Source: an uncultured Collinsella sp.
Lineage (GTDB): Bacteria; Actinomycetota; Coriobacteriia; Coriobacteriales; Coriobacteriaceae
Assembly: GCA_959601045.1 (NCBI GenBank)
Contig: CAUGNZ010000016.1
Span: forward strand, 1 to 47,448
Length of the DNA: 47,448 nucleotides
Direction: 5' to 3'
The position numbers and the translations under genes were made by a program. Under the pieces are notes generated by a model that searched no databases, was not told where the DNA came from, and worked only from the letters and a program-made list of their open reading frames with translations. Below are positions 36,376 through 43,287 of the stretch, piece by piece; the stretch's first letter is position 1, and every line of letters starts with the position of its first letter.

Positions 36376-37857
36376 ATGGGTAAGCCCGGTGCTTTTCTTG
36401 ATATCGATCGCGTGACCCACGAGCTTCGCCCCGTGGAGGAGCGCAGCCGCGATTTCGATCCGCTGTACGTGGAGCTTGACGACGATGCACGCCGTGCCCA
36501 GGCGAGCCGCTGCATGATGTGCGGCGTGGCGTTTTGCCAGATGGGCGCGAGCTTTGGCAAGGCACGCCCGAGCGGCTGCCCGCTGCACAACCTGATTCCC
36601 GAGTGGAATGAGTTGGTGTACCGCGGCCGCTGGGACGAGGCGGCCGAGCGCCTGTCGCTCACCTCGCCCATGCCCGAGTTCACGAGCCGCGTGTGCCCGG
36701 CGCTGTGCGAGGCCGCGTGCAACCTGGGTTCGGTCGATGGCCAGCCCACGACGATCCATGACAACGAGCGTGCGATCAGCGACCATGAGTGGGCAAACGG
36801 CGGCCCGCGCCGCTTTGAGCCGGCAGGGGAGGACGCGCCCTCGGTTGCCGTGGTGGGCTCCGGTCCTGCTGGTCTGGTGGCAGCATGGGAGCTTGCGCGT
36901 CGTGGCGCCCGCGTGACGGTGTTTGAGCGCGACGACCGCCCGGGCGGCCTGCTCATGTACGGCATTCCTAACATGAAGCTCGAGAAGTCCGTTGTCGAGC
37001 GTCGCGTGGCGCTCATGCGCGAGCTGGGCATTGTGTTCGAGCTGAGTGCTGATGCGAATGACCCTGCGGTGGCGGCCAAGCTCAATGGCTTTGACGCCGT
37101 CGTGGTGGCTGCTGGTGCCCGCGCTCCGCGTGGGCTTTCGGCTGCGAACGTGGATGCTCCCGGCGTGGTGTATGCCGTGGACTACCTGACGGCTTCGACC
37201 GTCTCGGTGCTCGACGGCGGCGAGCCCGCGGTGAACGCGCGCGGCTTGGACGTCGTGGTCATTGGCGGTGGCGATACGGGCAACGACTGCGTAGGTACCG
37301 CGGTGCGCCAGGGTGCGCGCAGCGTGCGCCAGTTTGAGTTCTTGCCGGCTGCGCCCGATAAGCGTGCGGCGAGCAACCCTTGGCCGCAGTGGCCCAATGT
37401 AAAGAAGACCGACTACGGCCAGCAGGAGGCCATTGCCGCCATGGGCGGCGAGATGCGTGCCTGGGGCGTGGATACCCTCGAGGTGCTGCTGGACAAGAAG
37501 GGCGCGGCTGCGGGTCTGCGCGTGGTCGATCTGGACTGGTCGGCGGGAAAGCCCGAGCGCATCGCGGGTTCCGAGCACGAGGTGCCGGCGCAGCTGGTGC
37601 TCATCGCCTGCGGCTTTACGGGCCCGGAGCACGGTGTGTTCGACGCCGTTGGCGTGTCTGTTGCCACCGCTGGTCGTCCGCTGCCGGTGATGGCTGCCGA
37701 GGGCTCGCACCTCGCGGCTCGCACGGAGGGTGTCGCCGCGGATGCCGCGCCGGTGTATGTGGCGGGTGATGCCCGCAACGGCAGCTCGCTCGTGGTGAAC
37801 GCCATGGCCGATGCCCTGGCCTGCGCTGCCGAAGTCGCAGACGCGCTGGAGCTGTAA
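36376..37857 (+). CDS. gltD: Glutamate synthase small subunit
   Basis: The 493-residue protein channels electrons from NADPH to GltB. It has an N-terminal 2 x 4Fe-4S region (CMMCGVAFCQMG, GCPLHNLIPEWN, CPALCEAACNLG), an FAD site VVGSGPAGLVAAWELA, the NADPH motif VVIGGGDTGNDCVGTAV, and a C-terminal YVAGDARNGSSLVVNAM. It is in an operon with gltB, starting five bases after its stop; AAGGAGGCGTAAGTGCT gives the ribosome-binding site. Confidence 0.96.
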   Translation: MGKPGAFLDIDRVTHELRPVEERSRDFDPLYVELDDDARRAQASRCMMCGVAFCQMGASFGKARPSGCPLHNLIPEWNELVYRGRWDEAAERLSLTSPMPEFTSRVCPALCEAACNLGSVDGQPTTIHDNERAISDHEWANGGPRRFEPAGEDAPSVAVVGSGPAGLVAAWELARRGARVTVFERDDRPGGLLMYGIPNMKLEKSVVERRVALMRELGIVFELSADANDPAVAAKLNGFDAVVVAAGARAPRGLSAANVDAPGVVYAVDYLTASTVSVLDGGEPAVNARGLDVVVIGGGDTGNDCVGTAVRQGARSVRQFEFLPAAPDKRAASNPWPQWPNVKKTDYGQQEAIAAMGGEMRAWGVDTLEVLLDKKGAAAGLRVVDLDWSAGKPERIAGSEHEVPAQLVLIACGFTGPEHGVFDAVGVSVATAGRPLPVMAAEGSHLAARTEGVAADAAPVYVAGDARNGSSLVVNAMADALACAAEVADALEL

Positions 37858-37859
37858 AG

Positions 37860-37914
37860 TAGTCATTTAAGAACGTCCCCAATGACTGGTCATTTTTGTC
37901 TAGTCGTTGGGGAC
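37860..37914. repeat. Palindromic repeat, AGTCATT family (copy 2)
   Basis: TAGTCATT-TAAGAACGTCCCC-AATGACTGG matches the copy at the window's left edge. GTCCCCAATGACT (37875-37887) and AGTCGTTGGGGAC (37902-37914) form a 13-bp stem. It follows gltD. The remainder of this intergenic region (37915-38209) holds no gene or signal that I can support. Confidence 0.65.
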
Positions 37915-38209
37915 ACTCTTTGCGAGCGATTTGCTCGTTTGTCGACGTGTGGGTGCTCATTTGCCGACTTCTTGGGCTGTGGCCACCTGTTGTTTCTGTG
38001 GTGGCTGCGGGCATCTGGCTCAAAAGGGCGAGTTGGCTGTCTATGTTTACCTGCTGTTTTGTTGCGGTGTGCATTTTCGGTCAAGCTTTTCGTCAAGTGT
38101 TTGGTCAGCATCTGGTTTGCTGCCGGAGGCCTATTTTGCCCGCGCTGGTCGTGGCTGCCCACCCTCCTCGTAAGCTCAAATTGAGGTCCATCAGTTTGAG
38201 GAGGATGCC

Positions 38210-38917
38210 ATGACTGACCACGCTTTTGACCGAGCAGAGCTGGCTGAAGCTGTCGGCAACGATATTGCCGACATGGCTCACTTTTGGATGCTGCGGAAGT
38301 TTCAATTCCTGGAGCCGGCGCGCGAACAGTTCGAGATCATTGTCGACCCGTGGCTCAGCTATTGCGCCGAGCCTTCGCAAAACGAAATCATGGCCTACAA
38401 CATGGCGTTTACCGATTGGCTGCTGTTTGAGCGCCCCTATCGCCATGGCAAAACGCTGCTCGAGCTATATGTTGACGAGCCGCCGGCATCGCTTTCGCCT
38501 GCCTCGCTCAAGCGGCTCGAGCAGGTACGCGACACGCAGTATTTCTCGCGCTTTGGCATTTTGGACAAGAATCCTGCGTCCGGCATGGTCGTGCTGAAGG
38601 ACACGCGCACCGATCATCGCTTTGATGTCTACGATTCGCATATCGTGCAGAAGGAGCACTGGAGTGACGGCGCGATTGCGGTGCGCCTCGCCTGCGTCGA
38701 CGATGTCTGGCTTACGGCGGGACAGCTCTACCTGTATGACATCGCGCGGCTGAGCGATACGGCGGTCGATGGGCCGGGTGCGGTGCATCCGGAGGACCTG
38801 CAGGACGGCTTTGACACCTCGTGCATCTGCTTCTTCTTGCGTCTGGTCCGCGACATCATGGGCGCCCAGGGGCGGTACGTAAAGTCGCTCAACATCTACG
38901 AGCAGGAGTGGGAGTAG
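38210..38917 (+). CDS. Conserved hypothetical protein (235 aa)
   Basis: The ATG follows GAGGAGGATGCC, a strong ribosome-binding site. The 235-residue soluble protein starts MTDHAFDRAELAEAVGNDIA, has no signal peptide, membrane helix or recognised catalytic motif, and is rich in aromatic residues. YSRFGILDKNPASGMVVL-like and DDVWLTAGQLYLYDIA segments suggest a compact alpha/beta fold. I do not recognise the family. It uses TAG and normal high-GC codons, so it looks like a resident gene, and its neighbours give no hint of function. Confidence 0.7.
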   Translation: MTDHAFDRAELAEAVGNDIADMAHFWMLRKFQFLEPAREQFEIIVDPWLSYCAEPSQNEIMAYNMAFTDWLLFERPYRHGKTLLELYVDEPPASLSPASLKRLEQVRDTQYFSRFGILDKNPASGMVVLKDTRTDHRFDVYDSHIVQKEHWSDGAIAVRLACVDDVWLTAGQLYLYDIARLSDTAVDGPGAVHPEDLQDGFDTSCICFFLRLVRDIMGAQGRYVKSLNIYEQEWE

Positions 38918-38957
38918 GGGATGGGTAGTTGTCGCCTGCCTTGCCTTTTGCCTTTTT

Positions 38958-39014
38958 GTCTCGATCTGTAACGTTTGGGGGCAAAACACCGGTCTACCTG
39001 TTACAGATCGAGAC
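38958..39014. repeat. 57-nt hairpin C (single unit)
   Basis: GTCTCGATCTGTAACG, 25-base core, TGTTACAGATCGAGAC. The single unit lies directly upstream of the nuclease-like gene. Confidence 0.95.
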
Positions 39015-39067
39015 GTTTGTCGGCGGCAGCGGCGGCGGCGATGGCCCATTTCTCCGATGTGGTGGTG

Positions 39068-40111
39068 ATGAAAGTGTCTAATACCGTTCTTAAACATATG
39101 CAGGCGACACGTAACACCTTGGCGCGGAATAGGATGCTTGCCAGGCTCGCGAAGGCGGCTGAACAAGGCATGCTGTTTGTGACGCACGACCATGCCGAGC
39201 TCATGTGGCTGCGGCGTCATGTGGGAACCGATGATATTGCGGAGCCCGAGCCGTATTTGTTCTGCTTGCAACATGATTGGGTTGTACTGACGCCGGCGGA
39301 GCGAGCACTGCGGACCATCAAAGGGCTTGCAGAATTTCATCCCGATTGGGCGTTTTGGGGTTATGACGCGGCACTTTTGTGGGGTCTGGAGGTGACGAAT
39401 GATCTGCTTGGACCGCGATTTCTTGTTAAGACAGGTTGCTCGGTGCCGCTGAGTGCGGGATGCCGGCTGTTGCGTCCGCAGGCGGCGGGTGCGCTTGAAC
39501 AAGTCGACGGCGTGCGGGTGACGCCGTTTTGGCGCACGGTAGAGGATTGTCTGCTGCGTGCGCCGTTTTCGTATGGTCTGGCGATCGCCGATTCTGCGCT
39601 GCGGGCGAAGGGCATATCGCGCGACGACCTCTGCGAACGGCTCCAGGCCGATTGCGAGGGCAGACGCGGGTATCGCAGAGCTCAGGTGATTGCGTCGCAT
39701 GCGGACGGGCTGTCCGAAAACGGTGGCGAGTCTCGTATTCGGGCGTTCTTTATTGCATACGGTTTTCCGGTGCCAGAGTTGCAAGTGGAGTTTCGTGACC
39801 CGCTTGATCCGAGCCAAGTGTTTCGCGTCGACTATTTGTGGAGGCTCGAGGACGGAACGTGCGTGATTGGCGAGTTGGACGGAAAAGGGAAGTATACCTT
39901 ACAGAACGACGAGGGTCGGGAGTGGGTCGACCCGTTCGTGGCAGAACGTCAGCGGGAGTCCCATCTGACAATGCTCGGGCACAAGGTGCTTCGGTTTACG
40001 TTTGATGAGCTCAAGAATCCGGGGAAGCTGGTTGAGAAGATGAGACTGGCGGGTATTCCGCGACGGGCCGATTTGGCTGAGGAATGGAGACGCCAGTGGT
40101 ATGGGCGCTGA
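39068..40111 (+). CDS. AbiEi-like N-terminus with DUF559/PD-(D/E)XK nuclease-like domain
   Basis: Start is uncertain: ATG 39068 (MKVSNTVLKHM) or 39041 upstream; ribosome-binding sites are weak. From 39068 the protein has 347 residues. The N-terminal half (NTLARNRMLARLAKAAEQGM, WVVLTPAERALRTIKGLAE) resembles AbiEi-type antitoxin domains. The C-terminal part has the restriction-endonuclease-like triad: Glu in GESRIRAFF, Asp in FRVDYLWRL and the ELDGKGKY motif, followed by TMLGHKVLRFTFDEL, as in DUF559/Vsr-like proteins. No toxin (AbiEii) gene follows. The gene ends in TGA, and hairpin repeats flank it on both sides (38958 and 40153). Role unknown; phage-defence or DNA-repair nuclease are inferences. 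Confidence 0.7.
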   Translation: MKVSNTVLKHMQATRNTLARNRMLARLAKAAEQGMLFVTHDHAELMWLRRHVGTDDIAEPEPYLFCLQHDWVVLTPAERALRTIKGLAEFHPDWAFWGYDAALLWGLEVTNDLLGPRFLVKTGCSVPLSAGCRLLRPQAAGALEQVDGVRVTPFWRTVEDCLLRAPFSYGLAIADSALRAKGISRDDLCERLQADCEGRRGYRRAQVIASHADGLSENGGESRIRAFFIAYGFPVPELQVEFRDPLDPSQVFRVDYLWRLEDGTCVIGELDGKGKYTLQNDEGREWVDPFVAERQRESHLTMLGHKVLRFTFDELKNPGKLVEKMRLAGIPRRADLAEEWRRQWYGR

Positions 40112-40152
40112 GGGGTGCAACTGACGCGGATGTGGTTGTTCCTGCCGAGTTT

Positions 40153-40370
40153 GTCTTGATCTGTAACAACAAGGGGCCGTTCGGCCTCGCAACTGTTACA
40201 GATCGAGACAGAAGGTTGGCTGCCGCTAAAATATCTCGATCTGTAACATCTAACGGCCGAAAACCGCTCTAACTGTTACAGATTGAGACAAAGGTTGGAC
40301 GCGGCGCCGAAAGATCTCGATCTGTAACATTTGGAAGGTTAAAGACGGTCCACCTGTTACAGATCTAGAC
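40153..40370. repeat. 57-nt hairpin array D (three units)
   Basis: Units lie at 40153-40209, 40233-40289 and 40314-40370 with linkers of 23 and 24 bp. Both linkers contain AAGGTTGG. The core of unit 1 carries the internal stem GGCCGTTCGGCC. It lies between the nuclease-like gene and the amidohydrolase. Confidence 0.95.
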
Positions 40371-40519
40371 ATTTCCCGGATGTCGCTGGAACGGGGCTGC
40401 AACGCGTTCCATTCTCCGCATCTCCTCCTTTCTCCGTTAACCGATATGTCCGCAGCAACCCTGCCGAACTGGGTAATAATGGACAAATGTTCAAGTTAAT
40501 CGTGAGGGAGGAGCTCGAT

Positions 40520-41890
40520 ATGGCGACTGCCGATCGTCCCACGTTGTTTATCAATGCGACCGTTCTGGATGGTTCGGAGCATATGGAGCCGCAGCTCGAT
40601 ATGGCCGTGGCCGTCGAGCGTGGCATCATTACCTGGATGGGACCGAGCGCTGTGGCCCAAGCTCCAGCGGGGGCCGAGGTCATTGACCTGGCCGGCGCGT
40701 ATCTCATGCCGGGTCTCATCAATATGCACGTGCATCTGTGCGGCTCGGGCAAGCCAGTTTCGGCGGGCGATGCGGGTGCGCTGATGAAGAAGCTCGACAA
40801 TCCCGTGGGCCGCGCCATCGTTCGCCACATCCTCAAAGGCAGTGCCCAGCAGCAGCTGGCAAGCGGCGTGACCACGGTGCGCGGCGCGGGCGACCCGTTG
40901 TTTGCCGACATTGCCGTGCGTGACGCTATCGATGCCGGCAAGTATCAGGGCCCGCGTCTGGTGGCGCCGGGAACGGGCGTCACGGTGCCGGGTGGCCATG
41001 GTGCAGGCTTGTTCGCTCAGGTGGCTAATAGTCCCGCCGAGGCGGCCGAGCAGGTACGTGATCTGTATGCGCGCGGTGCCGACGTCATCAAGCTGTTCGT
41101 AACGGGCGGCGTGTTCGACGCGACCGAGGTGGGCGAGCCGGGCGTGCTGCGTATGCCGGTAGAGGTTGCCGCGGCGGCGTGCAAGGCGGCGCACGAGGTG
41201 GGCCTGCCGGTTATGGCTCATGTCGAGAGCACCGAGGGCGTACGCGCCGCGCTTCAGGCCGGCGTCGACACAATCGAGCACGGCGCTCCGATGACCCCCG
41301 AGATCCTGGAGCTGTACCGCGGCGCCGCGGGAGCACAGCTCGAGGGACGCGCGCCGAGCGTGACCTGCACGATTAGTCCGGCGCTGCCGTTTGTACTGCT
41401 CGACCCGGAGAAGACCCATTCGACCGACACACAAAAGAAGAACGGCGACATCGTGTGTTCGGGCATTATCGAGAGTGCTCGTGCGGCGCTGGAGGCTGGC
41501 GTTAAGGTGGGCCTGGGCACGGACTCGAGCTGTCCGTTTGTGACGCAGTACGACATGTGGCGTGAAGTCGCTTACTTTGCCAAGTACGTGGGCGTGAGCA
41601 ACGCCTTTGCGCTGCATACGGCGACGCAGGTCAATGCCGAGCTGCTGGGCCTAGGCGGCGAGACCGGCACGGTCGAGTGCGGCAAGGCCGCCGATATCCT
41701 GGTGACGCACGAGAACCCGCTCGATGACCTGTGTGCTCTGCGTGAGCCAATGCACGTGATGTGCCGCGGCAACCTGGTGCGCAAACTCAAGGTGAAGCGT
41801 ATTCCCGAGGTGGACGCCGAGCTCGACGCGATTATGGCCATGCCTGCCGAAGCGCTGGCCGAGGAGCTCGCCCGCGACGGCGTGGCATAG
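40520..41890 (+). CDS. Amidohydrolase family metal-dependent hydrolase (imidazolonepropionase-like)
   Basis: ATG 40520 follows GAGGGAGGAG; the frame is open to 40487. The 456-residue protein has GLINMHVHLCGSG, the HxH metal site after the first strand, AHVESTEGVRAALQAGVDTIEHG with further His ligands, and GLGTDSSCPFV with the catalytic Asp. C-terminal residues close the composite beta-sandwich (ADILVTHENPLDDLCALREP). This matches the amidohydrolase/prolidase-like group that often cleaves dipeptides or aryl-dialkyl substrates; the substrate is undetermined. A bidirectional terminator follows. Confidence 0.85.
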   Translation: MATADRPTLFINATVLDGSEHMEPQLDMAVAVERGIITWMGPSAVAQAPAGAEVIDLAGAYLMPGLINMHVHLCGSGKPVSAGDAGALMKKLDNPVGRAIVRHILKGSAQQQLASGVTTVRGAGDPLFADIAVRDAIDAGKYQGPRLVAPGTGVTVPGGHGAGLFAQVANSPAEAAEQVRDLYARGADVIKLFVTGGVFDATEVGEPGVLRMPVEVAAAACKAAHEVGLPVMAHVESTEGVRAALQAGVDTIEHGAPMTPEILELYRGAAGAQLEGRAPSVTCTISPALPFVLLDPEKTHSTDTQKKNGDIVCSGIIESARAALEAGVKVGLGTDSSCPFVTQYDMWREVAYFAKYVGVSNAFALHTATQVNAELLGLGGETGTVECGKAADILVTHENPLDDLCALREPMHVMCRGNLVRKLKVKRIPEVDAELDAIMAMPAEALAEELARDGVA

Positions 41891-41923
41891 GTGTGACAAA
41901 GGGGCGGCCCCTATGCCGCGTTC

Positions 41924-41961
41924 AAAAAAACCGAGGTCTCCACACGGGGCCTCGGTTTTTA
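41924..41961 (+). terminator. Bidirectional terminator between amidohydrolase and zinc-ribbon genes
   Basis: AAAAAACCGAGG, TCTCCACACGGGG, CCTCGGTTTTT has A- and T-runs on both sides. It lies between two convergent genes. Confidence 0.92.
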
Positions 41962-41981
41962 TTCTTCCTATGGTGTAGCTG

Positions 41982-42455
41982 CTAGGAGCGTGTCTCCATC
42001 TTGGCGTGGCACTTGGGGCAGGTGACGCGGATCTTGCCCTTGCCCTTGGGGACGGACAGCATCTGGCCGCAGTTGGGGCACTTGAGGTAGGCCGTGGTCT
42101 TGCGACCCTTCCACATCTTCTTTGCCGTGCGCTTGGCACGCTCAAAGTCTTCCTTGCTCGTTCCAACTGCGCGCGAGGTGCTGGCCGCTGCAGTTCCACC
42201 GCCCAGGCTGGCGACGAACTTGCCCAGGCAGGGGACGTTGGCAGTCGCGGCAACGAAGGCATCATTTTCCTTGCGGCGGGCGTCGATGTTTTTGGACAGG
42301 CCGCGCAGCACGCCGAGCACGATCACGGCGATGGCGATCCAGCCGAGCCACTGGATACGGGCCATCGACCCGATCATCGCGATGATAATGCCTGCGAAGC
42401 CCAACACGACGGTGAGTTCATCGGCGCCGTTGCGACCCTTCATAAAGTCATTCAT
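41982..42455 (-). CDS. Membrane protein with C-terminal zinc ribbon
   Basis: Start ATG 42455 (MNDFMKGRNG) follows GAAAGGC; the frame opens at 42485. The 157-residue protein has two adjacent hydrophobic helices (about residues 14-30 and 33-50), a basic linker with KRTAKKMWKGRK, and a C-terminal zinc ribbon CPNCGQMLSVPKGKGKIRVTCPKCHAKM with four Cys. Similar small proteins are common in Coriobacteria, but none is characterised as far as I know. Confidence 0.7.
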   Translation of the reverse strand: MNDFMKGRNGADELTVVLGFAGIIIAMIGSMARIQWLGWIAIAVIVLGVLRGLSKNIDARRKENDAFVAATANVPCLGKFVASLGGGTAAASTSRAVGTSKEDFERAKRTAKKMWKGRKTTAYLKCPNCGQMLSVPKGKGKIRVTCPKCHAKMETRS

Positions 42456-42510
42456 GCGAATTGCCTTTCGTTCGATATACTGCACGCCTTTATACCCGAT
42501 TTAGAGCAAG

Positions 42511-42557
42511 GGGGACAGGTTAATCTGCACCAGTGTGGTGCAAGCATACCTGTCCCC
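42511..42557. repeat. Perfectly palindromic GGGGACAGGT repeat
   Basis: GGGGACAGGT (42511-42520) and ACCTGTCCCC (42548-42557) are complementary, and inside them TGCACCA-GTG-TGGTGCA forms a second stem. It lies between csoR and the zinc-ribbon gene. A related GCACCA/TGGTGC core occurs at 11373-11404. Confidence 0.75.
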
Positions 42558-42601
42558 AGAACACCAAGACGGTGCAAAGAAGATTGTTCCCAATGCCCCA
42601 A

Positions 42602-42871
42602 TTACTTGGAGAGCTTGTCGACGACGCGTTCAATCTCGGCAAGCTTGGCGGCCTTGAGCTCCTCGTCGCCCGATTCGATTGCCGAAGTCACGCAGCCTTC
42701 GATATGCGCCTTGAGCACGTCGGCGTTGATGCGCGCGAGGAGCGCCTGTGTGGCCATGAGCTGCGTAGAAATATCGACGCAGTAGCGGTCCTCATCGACC
42801 ATCCGCAGGATGCCGTCGATCTGACCGCGTGCCGTCTTGAGCATGCGGGTCACCGATTTATGGTCTGCCAT
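42602..42871 (-). CDS. csoR: Copper-sensing repressor CsoR
   Basis: The 89-residue all-helical protein (from the second ATG; 42874 adds one Met) belongs to the DUF156/CsoR family. The copper ligands Cys31, His56 and Cys60 (YCVDIS and HIEGC) form the Cys-His-Cys set of true CsoR, whereas FrmR-type sensors lack it. It represses copper-export genes until Cu(I) binds. It is the last gene of copA-copZ-csoR on the minus strand, and a CsoR-like operator lies ahead of copA (45688-45706), implying autoregulation. A ten-base C tract lies 24 bases before its start. Confidence 0.93.
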   Translation of the reverse strand: MADHKSVTRMLKTARGQIDGILRMVDEDRYCVDISTQLMATQALLARINADVLKAHIEGCVTSAIESGDEELKAAKLAEIERVVDKLSK

Positions 42872-42895
42872 CATGGCGGGTTCTCGTTTCTGGTC

Positions 42896-42905
42896 GGGGG
42901 GGGGG
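42896..42905. repeat. G10 homopolymer tract upstream of csoR
   Basis: Ten consecutive G on the plus strand (C10 in the csoR mRNA) sit between copZ and csoR. It is the longest homopolymer I noted in the window. Such tracts are prone to slipped-strand length change; here it would alter leader length, not a reading frame. Confidence 0.8.
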
Positions 42906-42918
42906 TACGTGCGGGTCG

Positions 42919-43140
42919 TTACGCGGCGGTTACGGACAGGGCATGGAATTTCTCACCGGTGTCTTCGACGGCGGCAGCGAGCTGCTCAGCGGTCACGGTG
43001 TCGGCGCACTCCACCTGTACGGTCTGAGTCTCGTGATCGGCATCGGCGTCGGTCACGCCGGCAACGTTGAGTAGTGCCGTCTCGACAGTAGCGTCGCAGT
43101 GGCCGCACATGAGGCCGGAAGTCTTAATTGTGTAACGCAT
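42919..43140 (-). CDS. copZ: Copper chaperone CopZ (HMA domain)
   Basis: ATG 43140 follows GAGAGGAA. The 73-residue protein is a single heavy-metal-associated domain. MRYTIKTSGLMCGHCDATVE carries the Cu(I)-binding MCGHC, giving a beta-alpha-beta-beta-alpha-beta ferredoxin-like fold. It delivers Cu(I) to CopA and likely to CsoR. It lies between copA and csoR on the same strand. Confidence 0.93.
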   Translation of the reverse strand: MRYTIKTSGLMCGHCDATVETALLNVAGVTDADADHETQTVQVECADTVTAEQLAAAVEDTGEKFHALSVTAA

Positions 43141-43169
43141 GGGTATTCCTCTCTGTTGTGTCGGCTTTC

Positions 43170-43255
43170 CCAGGCACCCGACCTTGACCTTCAAGCCGTC
43201 GCTCGCGTACCAAAGTACGCGTCGCTCCTCTTTCAGGTCAATCTCGGGCACTTGG
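43170..43255. repeat. 86-nt imperfect palindrome between copA and copZ
   Basis: The outer arms at about 43170-43191 and 43234-43255 pair imperfectly, and the central CGCGTAC-CAAA-GTACGCG stem is perfect. It fills most of the copA-copZ gap, so it would form a long mRNA hairpin; no T-run is present. Confidence 0.7.
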
Positions 43256-43287
43256 AAAACCCGTTCTAAATGGACTTAATGGTGAGC

